This document shows positions 44,864-52,100 of a DNA stretch of 59,606 nt, one piece after another. The position numbers and the translations under genes are program-made. The notes under the pieces were generated by a model. That model was given only the letters and a program-made list of their open reading frames with translations. It was not told where the DNA came from and did no database searches. The DNA is from DATLBA01 sp035527275. Its GTDB lineage: Bacteria > Planctomycetota > Phycisphaerae > FEN-1346. Numbering within the stretch: the stretch's first letter is position 1; each line of letters begins with the position of its first letter. The stretch is taken from positions 1-59,606 of the forward strand of contig DATLBA010000077.1 in NCBI GenBank assembly GCA_035527275.1. The letters run 5' to 3'.

Positions 44864-45925
44864 ATGGCGAAGAAAGTGCGGATGGGGTTCGTGGGTGCAG
44901 GCCTGATGGGGCAACTCGCTCACCTGGCGAATTACGCCGTCTTGCCGGACGTCGAACTGGTGGCGCTGGCCGAAGGGCGGCGCAAGACGGCCGAACTCGT
45001 CGCCGCACGGTACGGCATTGACAGGACCTACCCGAACCATCGCGAGATGCTCGCCGACGCTCGTCTCGATGCCGTCGTCGCCGTCCTGCCCTACTGTCTT
45101 CACCACGCCGTGGTTCCCGACATTCTCAACGCCGCCAAGCCCTGTCTTACGGAAAAGCCCATCGCCGTCCGCGCCGAGACAGGTCGGCGGCTCGCCGAAC
45201 TGGCCCGCAAGCAGGGCGTCGTTTACCAGATCGGTTACAATAAGCGCTCGGACCCGGCTTCGCAGTATGCGAAGCGGCTGATCGGCGAGTGGAGGGCCTC
45301 GGCCGAGTTCGGTCCGCTGCGCTACGCGCGGGTCGAAATGCCGCCGGGCGACTGGATGCAGCAGGCCGAGCCGCCACTTTCCGCCGGCGAGGAACAACCA
45401 ACTTACAAGGACCAGCAGGGCGAGCCGATGCCCGAATGGATGGACCAGAAAACGCAAAGGCTCTACGATACCTTCATTAATTACTACATCCACCAACTCA
45501 ATCTGCTGCGATACCTGCTGGGCGAAGACTACCGGGTGCGCTATGCCGACCCGGCCGGCCTGACGTTCAGCGCCACCACCGACACCGGCGTCACCGCCAC
45601 CTTCGAGATGGCTGCCTACCATTGTCGGGACCATTGGGAAGAAACCTACACCGTCTGCTTCGAGAAGGGCTACGTCCGGGTCGAAGTTCCGGCGCCGATG
45701 GCCCGGCAGGCGGGCCGGGTCAAGGTTTACAAGGGCGCCGGCGACGTCACTGCTTGCGAGGCGCCCCTGATGAAAAGTCGGTGGTCGATGCGCGAACAGG
45801 CCAGGCGGTTCATCGAAAGCGTCCGCGACGGGCGGCCGAACATTTCGCCCCCGGAGGATGCCGTCAAGGACCTTGAGGTCGCCGAGCAGTATGTCCGATG
45901 CCTCCTGGCCTCAAGGGGTGGGTAA
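44864..45925 (+). CDS. Gfo/Idh/MocA-family oxidoreductase
   Basis: 353 aa; ATG 44864 follows AGGGAG. The N-terminal NAD(P) Rossmann fold (MGFVGAGLMGQLAHLANYAV) and CLTEKPIAVRAETGRRLAEL identify the family (the EKP lysine is catalytic). Histidines in YYIHQLNLLRYLLGEDY could complete the active site. Members oxidise sugars, inositols or other polyols with NAD(P). It is co-directional with the isomerase upstream, so both probably act on one substrate. A dprA-tail repeat begins 36 nt after the stop. Confidence 0.9.
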   Translation: MAKKVRMGFVGAGLMGQLAHLANYAVLPDVELVALAEGRRKTAELVAARYGIDRTYPNHREMLADARLDAVVAVLPYCLHHAVVPDILNAAKPCLTEKPIAVRAETGRRLAELARKQGVVYQIGYNKRSDPASQYAKRLIGEWRASAEFGPLRYARVEMPPGDWMQQAEPPLSAGEEQPTYKDQQGEPMPEWMDQKTQRLYDTFINYYIHQLNLLRYLLGEDYRVRYADPAGLTFSATTDTGVTATFEMAAYHCRDHWEETYTVCFEKGYVRVEVPAPMARQAGRVKVYKGAGDVTACEAPLMKSRWSMREQARRFIESVRDGRPNISPPEDAVKDLEVAEQYVRCLLASRGG

Positions 45926-45960
45926 ACATCCGCCTCAGAGCCTGCGCCCAGACTGTCCGT

Positions 45961-46071
45961 CGGCGCCCTGACCTTTCTCGGAACTCAAAAGGCCTCGTGC
46001 GCGCCCTGCCTGCCGGCCGCTTCACCCGCCGATGACGCGCCGACACGCGGGGGCGCGCCACCCGCACGCAC
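45961..46071 (+). repeat. Dispersed repeat, copy A: frameshifted dprA 3' end plus GC-rich tail
   Basis: CGGCGCCCTGACC, CTCGGAACTCAAAAGGCCTCG, CGCGCCCTGCC, GGCCGCTTCACCCGCCGATGA correspond to the last codons of dprA with shared small insertions. The following CGACACGCGG, GGCGCGCCACCCGCACGC recurs at 51831-51859. The same insertions in copy B (47739) show that A and B come from one already altered source. Confidence 0.8.
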
Positions 46072-46205
46072 GCCACGCCCCATTTAGGATAATTGTCGGA
46101 ATTGATACTTGACGGACCCGCGTTCTTGGTGTTTGGTGTGTATAGTTGCTTTAGATTTAGGGACTATGTGAACCCTGGGTCAGTCCGCTTCAGGCGGGAG
46201 CGCAA

Positions 46206-47723
46206 GTGAGGACCAAGCGACTCATTGCGACTAGGACGGTCCAGTTGGCTCTCGGCGTCGTCGTTGCTGCGGGGTTGGCCGGCTCCGCTTTGGCCCTGGA
46301 TGATTCGGTCGGCGCCGAAGGGGTCAATGCCGCCGCCTTGCACGACGCGCCGATTTCGCTGACCGGCACGGGGATCAACCTGGGGGTGCTTGACGACAAG
46401 ATCGCCGACCATCCGAATCTGTCCGTAGGCGGCAACGGCGGAACCGGATCGCCCCATGAGCACGCCACGGAAGTGGCGGGTGTCCTGAACAGCAACCACG
46501 CCACCTATACAGGCGTGGCGCCGGGTGCCTCGGTCTATGGCTACACGGTTGCGGCGTGGGCGGACACGTTTGACGGCGCCAACTGGCTGGTCAGCCAGGG
46601 CTGCAGCATCATCACCTATCCGTTCGGCTGGTCCCTTGACGGGGATAGTCTGGATGGCAGTTCCTTGGAAAGCCGCCATGTTGACTTCCTCGCCTGCCAC
46701 GACGATGTGCTCTTTGCCATTGCGGGCAACCAGGATACCGGCGACTACCCTCTGCCAACGGATGCATTCAACGGCATGACCGTCAATGCCACGGTCATGA
46801 CGGCTTCGGGCCAGTACGACCAGATGGCCGGATGGAACAACTTCACCGAGGCTCCCGTGGACGGCCGCTACAAACCAGACCTGGCAGCGCCCGGCGGTTA
46901 CGAGAGTTTGCCGGAACGACACCCCGAATCAATCTACACCACCACGCTCGGCGGCGGTTTCGCGAACGTCAGCGGCACCAGCTTTGCAGCACCTCACGTC
47001 GCGGGCGTCGCAGGGCTGCTCACCCAGTACGGCAACGACCACTCGATGAGCACCAATCACAACGTTCTGAAGGCCGTCTTGATGAACTCGGCCGACAAAA
47101 CCACGTGCGACACGTCCGGCGACAATTGGCTCCTGTCCCCGGCCTATTTGGACAAATTGATTCCTCTTGATGATGAACTCGGCGCGGGGCAACTGGATGC
47201 CTTGGCGGCTTACAATCAGTACAGCGCCGGCGAACACGAGGCGGGCACGGTCCCCCTCGTAGGGTGGGACCTGAATGTCGTTACCGGCGAGGGAACCGAA
47301 ATCCTTTATTATCTCGACCGCGCCTTGTCCGCCGGCACCCATCTGACCGCCACGCTGGCCTGGGACCGGCGGGTCATTCTCGAAGACGATGAGGACGGCG
47401 ACGGCCGGTTTGACGCTGATGACACGGATGGGCTGACGGCGTTCCTCATCAATGGCCTGGATATCAACCTGTATGACGCGGGCGGGTCCGCGCCGCCGAT
47501 GCCCGGCTCCTCGTCGGTTGCCGACAACCTCGAACACCTTTACTGGGAGGTCCCCCAAACGGGCGATTACTATCTTGGCGTGGAACTCGGGGAGGTCGCC
47601 GACCTGGACGCCCAGCAATATGCCTTCGCATGGCACGCCGTGCCTGAACCCGCCACGTTGGTTCTGATGGCCCTTGGCGGCGCGGCGGCCCTCCTTCGCC
47701 GCAGGCGCGCCTACGGCGGGTAA
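46206..47723 (+). CDS. Secreted subtilisin-like (S8) protease with PEP-CTERM anchor
   Basis: 505 aa from GTG 46206 (GGGAG 6 nt upstream). Signal peptide ~1-30. S8 catalytic segments: Asp63 or 64 in GVLDDKI, His86 in HEHATEVAG, oxyanion Asn175 in AIAGNQD and Ser259 in SGTSFAAPHVAGVAG. Residues ~340-475 are a beta-rich C-terminal domain. The end is a PEP-CTERM sorting signal: VPEPATL, a hydrophobic helix and RRRR (479-505). This predicts export, processing by the exosortase at 16738-17796 and surface or matrix association. The substrate of the protease is unknown. No convincing promoter was found. Confidence 0.92.
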   Translation: MRTKRLIATRTVQLALGVVVAAGLAGSALALDDSVGAEGVNAAALHDAPISLTGTGINLGVLDDKIADHPNLSVGGNGGTGSPHEHATEVAGVLNSNHATYTGVAPGASVYGYTVAAWADTFDGANWLVSQGCSIITYPFGWSLDGDSLDGSSLESRHVDFLACHDDVLFAIAGNQDTGDYPLPTDAFNGMTVNATVMTASGQYDQMAGWNNFTEAPVDGRYKPDLAAPGGYESLPERHPESIYTTTLGGGFANVSGTSFAAPHVAGVAGLLTQYGNDHSMSTNHNVLKAVLMNSADKTTCDTSGDNWLLSPAYLDKLIPLDDELGAGQLDALAAYNQYSAGEHEAGTVPLVGWDLNVVTGEGTEILYYLDRALSAGTHLTATLAWDRRVILEDDEDGDGRFDADDTDGLTAFLINGLDINLYDAGGSAPPMPGSSSVADNLEHLYWEVPQTGDYYLGVELGEVADLDAQQYAFAWHAVPEPATLVLMALGGAAALLRRRRAYGG

Positions 47724-47738
47724 ACGCTCGTGCGCCGC

Positions 47739-47828
47739 CGGCGCCCTGACCCTTCTCGGAACTCAAAAGGCCTCGTCCGCGCCCTGCCCGGCGGCCGCTT
47801 TACCCGCCGATAACAGGCCGACACGCCG
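47739..47828 (+). repeat. Dispersed repeat, copy B of the dprA-tail element
   Basis: Starts 16 nt after the PEP-CTERM gene stop. It contains CGGCGCCCTGACCCTTCTCG, GAACTCAAAAGGCCTCGTCC, GCGGCCGCTTTACCCGCCGA and TAACAGGCCGACACGCC. It is closer to dprA than copy A in most positions but has the same frameshifting bases (CTCGGAACTCAAAAGG for CTGGAACTGAAAGG). Confidence 0.85.
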
Positions 47829-47841
47829 CCGCCTCCGCGCT

Positions 47842-47898
47842 GGCCCACGTGTCATTCCGACCGAGTCCCGATAGAATCGGGACGAGCGGAGGAATCTC
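47842..47898 (+). repeat. 57-nt repeat, first copy
   Basis: Identical over 57 nt to 50115-50171. It begins GGCCCACGTGTCATTCCGAC, contains a hairpin GTCCCGAT-AGA-ATCGGGAC and ends CGGAGGAATCTC. It follows dprA-tail copy B directly. The 293-bp gap 47724-48016 that holds both repeats has no gene. Confidence 0.9.
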
Positions 47899-48016
47899 GC
47901 GGTTGGGCCGTTCGCCGTTCCGACAGATCAGCGCCTTTATCATACTCACGGGTCGTTTGCTTGCCCCTTTCGTCAGCGCGTGCGGTTGACAGAGTTGCAA
48001 AAACCGTTTGATGTGC

Positions 48017-48703
48017 TCACGAAAACGTGCTCACAAGAAGCCGGTGATGCCAAACCAACATGCTCACAAGAAGCCGGACACACCAAACCGACTCGCTCAT
48101 TAAAAGCAGGACCCCCCAAGCCACCACGTTAGCCCACCAAAGAACCTTAAACGTTCGTTTTATGATGTGTCTCGTCTGGTACCAGCGAGGCTCCTCGACG
48201 GATTTCTCTTTCTCCTCCGGTTCTTTCTCCTCCGGGTCTTTCGCCTTCGGGTCTTTCTCCTCGGGTCGAGCGAAGGGATACAGGTCCAGCAGCTTCTCGA
48301 TCGCCCATAGTCTGTGGAGCCAGTTTTGCTGTCCTCGTAGGTACTTGAATATCACGATGAACCAAAGGCTCATTAACGCTATTGAGCCGATGGCCAAGAG
48401 CAACACCCTCCACCAGTCAAAAGACCCAAGATTTGCGAGGATTGCATAGGGAGCCAGGGAGAGTGGCACCATGATGGCAGTGACCTTCCATATGATTTCG
48501 TCATATGCGATGATCCGACCCGTGTACTCCTTGTAGAGCGCGTGAAACCATTGGTCGCCTGCTTGGGCACGGGTGTCGCCCTGGCCCTCCGAGTTGGGCC
48601 TGATCCAGGCCGGCACGTTGTCCTTTAGTTTCTCGACGAAAGCGACCTCGGCTTCTTCCGTTGGCTCAGGCAGATACTTCTCGAGCAGTTTCTCCAGCCA
48701 CAT
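48017..48703 (-). CDS. Small membrane protein with charged linker and repeat-derived C-terminus
   Basis: 228 aa from ATG 48703 (GGGAGG 5 nt upstream). A soluble N-terminus (WLEKLLEKYLPEPTEEAEV) is followed by two transmembrane helices (~75-125), a highly charged linker (ARPEEKDPKAKDPEEKEPEE) and a third hydrophobic segment (~190-228). The last ~22 residues are encoded by the 33-nt tandem repeat at 48028-48093, giving two RLLVS units. I do not recognise the family; the layout resembles SLATT-like or other two-helix effector/sensor proteins, but no signature is decisive. It may pair with the channel-like gene upstream on the same strand. Confidence 0.7.
   Translation of the reverse strand: MWLEKLLEKYLPEPTEEAEVAFVEKLKDNVPAWIRPNSEGQGDTRAQAGDQWFHALYKEYTGRIIAYDEIIWKVTAIMVPLSLAPYAILANLGSFDWWRVLLLAIGSIALMSLWFIVIFKYLRGQQNWLHRLWAIEKLLDLYPFARPEEKDPKAKDPEEKEPEEKEKSVEEPRWYQTRHIIKRTFKVLWWANVVAWGVLLLMSESVWCVRLLVSMLVWHHRLLVSTFS
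48028..48093. repeat. 33-nt tandem repeat in the 3' end of the small membrane protein gene
   Basis: Two adjacent 33-nt units (48028-48060 and 48061-48093), each starting TGCTCACAAGAAGCCGG, with decayed partial units on both sides (48013 and 48094). The period equals 11 codons, so copy number changes would not shift the reading frame. Confidence 0.85.
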
Positions 48704-48775
48704 GACCGCCTCCCTTCGATTCGTGATGTGTAATAAAAATTTATGCAGGAACAAGTCACGCGTCAAGTCCCGGCA

Positions 48776-48814
48776 CCGGCGGCCGCTTCGCCCGCCGATG
48801 ACGGGCCGACACGC
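48776..48814 (+). repeat. Dispersed repeat, short copy C of the dprA-tail element
   Basis: CCGGCGGCCGCTTCGCCCGC, CGATGACGGGCCGACACGC matches the last part of copies A and B only. It lies 9 nt beyond the stop of the channel-like gene, in the opposite orientation to that gene. Confidence 0.7.
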
Positions 48815-48822
48815 TGACGGCA

Positions 48823-50034
48823 TCACCGCATATATTTCCGCGTCAGGCAGACGATGAACGTCGCCATCAACCCGGCCCCGAGCGCGGCCTCCGCGCCCGC
48901 CAGCAAGCGGTAGTTCGGTTTCGGCTTGAAGTCGCCATACCCCAGCGTCGTGAACGTCACGAGGCTAAAGTATAGGCTCTCCCCCAGCGTGGCCGGCGCC
49001 GCAATCGCCGCCTCATCGGTCGGGTTCGGCCCAATCGCGTCGAACTGCCAGTAAAGCCCCGTCCAGCACGCGATAACCGCAAGCGCAATGAAGAGCGGAT
49101 AATACGGCCGCTCGCCGTAACCGAAAACGATGCGGCCAAAGAGGAGCCGCAGAAGCCACACCCAGAATGCCCACCGCCAGGGCCGGTACCCGGATTCGCC
49201 GCGCCTCCGCGCCTCAATCGCACACTGCTCGGCATAGTGATACTGCCCCGCCTCTGTATAATCTCCCCGCGCCTGGGCCGCCTGCTTGGCCAGGCGATAG
49301 GCGGTTTCCCCTTCTTCGGTCCGGCGGAACGGCCGCCGTCCCCAAAGCCACGACCATGGCGACGGCGTATCAAACCGTACGTCAATCCCTGGCTCAAACT
49401 TCGCACCCTGAAACGAAGCGATCTCCTCGAAGGTGGTTTCGCGAAACAAAACTCGCTCCTTGAAGGTGGTGTCCGGAAACCAGGCGTCCCCCTGGAAGGT
49501 GGCGCCCCAAAACCAGGCGACCCCCTGGAAGGTGGCGCCGCCAAATGCGCCCTCTCCCCGAAAGGTGGAGGAGAATCCAGCGTGGTCTTTAAAGGAGGCG
49601 CCGTCAAAGGTGGCATCCCCTTCGAAGGTCCCGCCGTCGAACTCAGCGGCCCCCTGGAAAACGGTATGCTCAAACGTGACGTCCCCCTGGAAGGTGTTAC
49701 CCACAAACCAAGCATCTCCCTGAAAGGTGGCGCGGTTAAACCCAGCGTCCCCCTGGAAGGTGGCGTCCTCAAACTCCTTTTCGTCCGGATCCTTGGGGAA
49801 ATGCCAGCCGACGAAATTCGGGTCCGGCTTTTCTGCCTTTCGCCGCGCCTTGGCCCAGACTTGGCGGGCCGTCTCTTTCGTCTTCCCGTTTTCCGGCGAG
49901 TGGTAAAGGCACCGCCCTTCGGGATCGCCCAACCAGGCGGGATGGGGGCACTCTCGGAGCCTCGCGAGGTCATTCCAGGCGCAGGTCTCGCCGCTCGTCG
50001 GATAATCGGCCTGTTGCTCGCTCATGCCCATCAC
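48823..50034 (-). CDS. Pentapeptide-repeat protein fused to a two-helix potassium-channel pore
   Basis: 403 aa from GTG 50034, or 400 aa from ATG 50025; no strong ribosome site. An N-terminal domain (~1-85) is followed by about ten turns of an 11-residue pentapeptide-like repeat (ATFQGDAWF, GTFEGDATF, ~90-215) forming a right-handed beta helix. A basic linker follows, then a C-terminal pore module: helix (~325-345), pore loop with the K+ selectivity filter TTLGYGD and a last helix ending at the C-terminus. Such channels are usually potassium selective; the repeat domain may sense or anchor. The repeat DNA is itself repetitive (CCCTGGAAGGTGGCG). Confidence 0.88.
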   Translation of the reverse strand: MMGMSEQQADYPTSGETCAWNDLARLRECPHPAWLGDPEGRCLYHSPENGKTKETARQVWAKARRKAEKPDPNFVGWHFPKDPDEKEFEDATFQGDAGFNRATFQGDAWFVGNTFQGDVTFEHTVFQGAAEFDGGTFEGDATFDGASFKDHAGFSSTFRGEGAFGGATFQGVAWFWGATFQGDAWFPDTTFKERVLFRETTFEEIASFQGAKFEPGIDVRFDTPSPWSWLWGRRPFRRTEEGETAYRLAKQAAQARGDYTEAGQYHYAEQCAIEARRRGESGYRPWRWAFWVWLLRLLFGRIVFGYGERPYYPLFIALAVIACWTGLYWQFDAIGPNPTDEAAIAAPATLGESLYFSLVTFTTLGYGDFKPKPNYRLLAGAEAALGAGLMATFIVCLTRKYMR

Positions 50035-50114
50035 GATACGTTAGAGGGCCGCCGCACGCAAGCGCGTTCCCCTGCCCCGTCCCAACCCACCCTGCGCAAA
50101 TCGGCTTCCGGACC

Positions 50115-50171
50115 GGCCCACGTGTCATTCCGACCGAGTCCCGATAGAATCGGGACGAGCGGAGGAATCTC
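50115..50171 (+). repeat. 57-nt repeat, second copy
   Basis: Identical to 47842-47898, same orientation, 2.3 kb apart. It is followed at once by the CCCCGAT/ATCGGGG hairpin. Confidence 0.9.
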
Positions 50172-50172
50172 A

Positions 50173-50190
50173 CCCCGATGCACATCGGGG
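50173..50190. repeat. CCCCGAT/ATCGGGG hairpin
   Basis: CCCCGAT-GCAC-ATCGGGG. The same arms occur inside a coding sequence at 57964-57981. Confidence 0.7.
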
Positions 50191-50222
50191 CTCGCCATTT
50201 GCCGTCCCAATCGGCAATTTTA

Positions 50223-50267
50223 CCCGCCTTCGTCCTCCCGACCTGTCGGGACCGGGACGAAGGCGGG
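50223..50267. repeat. Long two-part hairpin
   Basis: An outer perfect 13-bp stem (CCCGCCTTCGTCC with GGACGAAGGCGGG) encloses an inner 7-bp stem (TCCCGAC with GTCGGGA), separated by a 3-nt bulge. Stable as RNA or as a cruciform; function unknown. Confidence 0.75.
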
Positions 50268-50674
50268 CGGCAAGCGAAAATCCAACGGGCCTATGCCCGA
50301 AACCAGTGGCGAGAAACCCCCGCCAACGCATCGTCGCATCGGCATGCGTAGGGGGTAAAAAGGGGGTCAAAAAGCGCCAATTCGGGCCCAATTCCGACCA
50401 AAAACGGGAAAAAAGTCGAAAAAAGCGCCCGATTCGGCTTTGCCCATCTTAACATTTCGGCCCCCAAACCACCCTGGCGCCAGCGCCAGGCCCGATTCGG
50501 CCTCCAAAACGGCCCAAAATCCGCCCAATTCCACCCAAAACCGCCCGCCAACATATCGGCCCCACTCAATGTGTGTGCGCGCCGAACGCTCAACTAGCCG
50601 CGAGCGTCCAGGCAAGCGGCCCGCGCACGCGCGGCGCCCTGAAACCTTTCCGCCGGAGACGGGCAGAAAATCAA

Positions 50675-50703
50675 TTGAATGGGGCGCGGGCCTGCGCTAT
50701 AAT
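50675..50703 (+). promoter_or_regulatory. Promoter of the lipoprotein gene
   Basis: TTGAAT (50675-50680), a 17-nt spacer and a perfect TATAAT (50698-50703). The start would be near 50710 and GGAGGAA precedes ATG 50758. Confidence 0.75.
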
Positions 50704-50757
50704 CGGCGCTCGATGGACGGGAAACCCACGGGCGCGGCCTGAAGGAGGAACCTTATC

Positions 50758-51765
50758 ATGTTTATCAGCGGACGGCGAGTTTGGCAGGTTCTGGCGGTCG
50801 GATGTCTGGCGGCACTGTTGGCGGCAGGATGCAAAACGACGCCGCCCGAGGAGGAAGCCCCTCCGGAGGAAGTTGAGCCGCAGGGACCCCATGCGGCCCT
50901 TCTGGTGCTCTTCCCCGGCGCCCAGGACGCGGCCGACTGGAAACCGGTCGGCGAGGTCGAAATCTTCGGCCCGATGGCAAGTCCGGCGGAAGGCGTCAAA
51001 GCGATTGCCTCGGACATCGGCGCACGCGCGGCCCTTTGCGGCGAGTATGGTTACGTCAAGTCGGGCAAGCGCAGCTACCAGCGCGGCGCCGCCGGCGAGG
51101 CGGTGACCCTTCGGGTCTTCGAGATGGAAAGCCCTTCGGAAGCGTTTGGCCTTTTCAGCGTCGGGTCGCGCGGCACGCAGTTTCCGCTGGTGGGTCTGGC
51201 GGCCCGGATGAACGACAGGGCGCTCGGTTTCGTCAAGGGCCCGTACTTTGTCTGGATCGAGTATGAAGGGGCCGTCGGAGGCGGATGGGCGGCCCCGACG
51301 TCGGCGCTCATGGACCTCGCACGGGTGGTGGCGGGCGGAATCGCGTCCGACGGATACCGCCCGTCGATTCTCGAAAGTTTCCCCCTCGGCTCCGTCCAGG
51401 GCGAGCGATACTACCTTCACACGTTTGACACGCTCGCGCGGCTCGAGTTCGTGCCGAAGGGCGATCCGGGGACGCTCGCGCGCGTGCTGGACCTCGGACC
51501 GGAAACCGACGTCGCCGTTATGGGCTACCCGACCGCCCGGGCCGAGGTGCTCAACCACGTCTTCGTGATCCGGTATCCGTCGGCGGAAGACGCGACCGCG
51601 GCCTACAAGGGGTATAAAAGTTATCTGGACACCAGCGCCGACCCGGCCGAGCAGAACGCGATAGTGGTGCCGCCGGTCCATTCCTACGTGGCGGGCACGT
51701 TCAACGCGGAGGAGAACTCGATTCGCGACCGGCTGGCCGATTTGCTGGAGGGGCTGGGCGGCTAG
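50758..51765 (+). CDS. Lipoprotein of unknown function (DUF6599-like)
   Basis: 335 aa with AGGAGGAA upstream of ATG 50758. The lipoprotein signal ends in LLAAGC (Cys ~25), then a Glu/Pro spacer. The mature part has two similar halves: VFEMESPSEAFGLFSVGSRG with YFVWIEYEG, and VIRYPSAEDATAAYKGYKSY with NHVFVIRY. This recalls DUF6599 proteins (two related domains that bind an unknown ligand), assigned from memory of the pattern. It has its own strong promoter and is followed by repeat hairpins. Confidence 0.7.
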   Translation: MFISGRRVWQVLAVGCLAALLAAGCKTTPPEEEAPPEEVEPQGPHAALLVLFPGAQDAADWKPVGEVEIFGPMASPAEGVKAIASDIGARAALCGEYGYVKSGKRSYQRGAAGEAVTLRVFEMESPSEAFGLFSVGSRGTQFPLVGLAARMNDRALGFVKGPYFVWIEYEGAVGGGWAAPTSALMDLARVVAGGIASDGYRPSILESFPLGSVQGERYYLHTFDTLARLEFVPKGDPGTLARVLDLGPETDVAVMGYPTARAEVLNHVFVIRYPSAEDATAAYKGYKSYLDTSADPAEQNAIVVPPVHSYVAGTFNAEENSIRDRLADLLEGLGG

Positions 51766-51830
51766 GGGCCGGAACCGCCGCATCACGGTGGTCCTTGTGG
51801 GCCGCGCCCCTCGGCGGGTAAAGTCCCACC

Positions 51831-51859
51831 CGACACGCGGTGGCGCGCCACCCGCACGC
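51831..51859 (+). repeat. Dispersed repeat, copy D: tail segment only
   Basis: CGACACGCGG, TGGCGCGCCACCCGCACGC is the tail seen after copy A at 46041-46069 with one base difference. The dprA-derived part is missing except for a nearby inverted CGGCGGGTAAAG. Confidence 0.65.
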
Positions 51860-51895
51860 GAACCAGTCAAGGCCGCTGCGCGGCAAAAAACGCCG

Positions 51896-51921
51896 CGTGC
51901 GGGGTGTCCCCACCCCGCACG
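51896..51921. repeat. Dispersed hairpin with TCCC loop
   Basis: CGTGCGGGGTG-TCCC-CACCCCGCACG: a perfect 11-bp stem. Same core as 28771-28798. Confidence 0.75.
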
Positions 51922-51926
51922 TACGC

Positions 51927-51960
51927 CCTGCGTGTCGGGTGAGGACACCCAACACGCAGG
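51927..51960. repeat. Second hairpin of the same type
   Basis: CCTGCGTGTCGGGTG-AGGA-CACCCAACACGCAGG: a 15-bp stem with one mismatch, five bases after the previous hairpin. The pair sits between the lipoprotein stop and the next promoter and may terminate transcription. Confidence 0.7.
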
Positions 51961-52006
51961 GGATAACGTGGCCCCCCCACCCCCCACCGCGGCGGCGCAA
52001 AATGCG

Positions 52007-52034
52007 TTGCATCCCGTTTCGCCCCTGCTATAAT
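52007..52034 (+). promoter_or_regulatory. Promoter of the aminotransferase-serA operon
   Basis: TTGCAT (52007-52012), a 16-nt spacer and TATAAT (52029-52034). The leader is about 60 nt. AGGAAAGG lies 8-9 nt before ATG 52101. Confidence 0.7.
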
Positions 52035-52100
52035 ATCTGCTCGCATTTTGGCGGCGGCCACGTGGGTTGCAGGAGGTCGAACCAGGAAAGGGCACCGCCG

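Larger units (their letters stand above)
50035..50757. other. 723-bp non-coding region rich in repeats and skewed low-complexity sequence
   Basis: It contains the 57-nt repeat (50115-50171), two hairpins (50173-50190, 50223-50267), a low-complexity stretch of about 220 bp (50350-50570) made of AATTC, CCCAAA and CGGGAAAAA-like words with a CTGGCGC/GCGCCAG palindrome, and the promoter at 50675-50703. Reading frames across it give Trp/Phe/Gly-rich low-complexity peptides without ribosome sites, so I call no gene. Confidence 0.65.
51766..52100. other. Repeat-rich intergenic region upstream of the aminotransferase
   Basis: 335 bp. It contains tail copy D (51831-51859), two adjacent hairpins (51896-51921 and 51927-51960) and the promoter at 52007-52034. 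No gene was found. Confidence 0.65.

Noticed and set aside
46132..46149. Sigma-54-like site TTGG-N11-GC upstream of the PEP-CTERM protease
   Set aside because: GG and GC are 11 nt apart instead of 10, and the rest of the -24 box does not fit. A TTGACG nearby also lacks a properly spaced -10 box.
49420..49760. Recurring CCCTGGAAGGTGGCG units resembling a CRISPR or minisatellite
   Set aside because: These are the codons of the pentapeptide-repeat domain of the channel-like protein; there are no spacers or regular identical repeats.
50367..50615. 82-residue leftward frame rich in Trp, Phe and Gly
   Set aside because: It is low-complexity sequence with no ribosome site, and similar peptides appear in other frames of the same skewed DNA.
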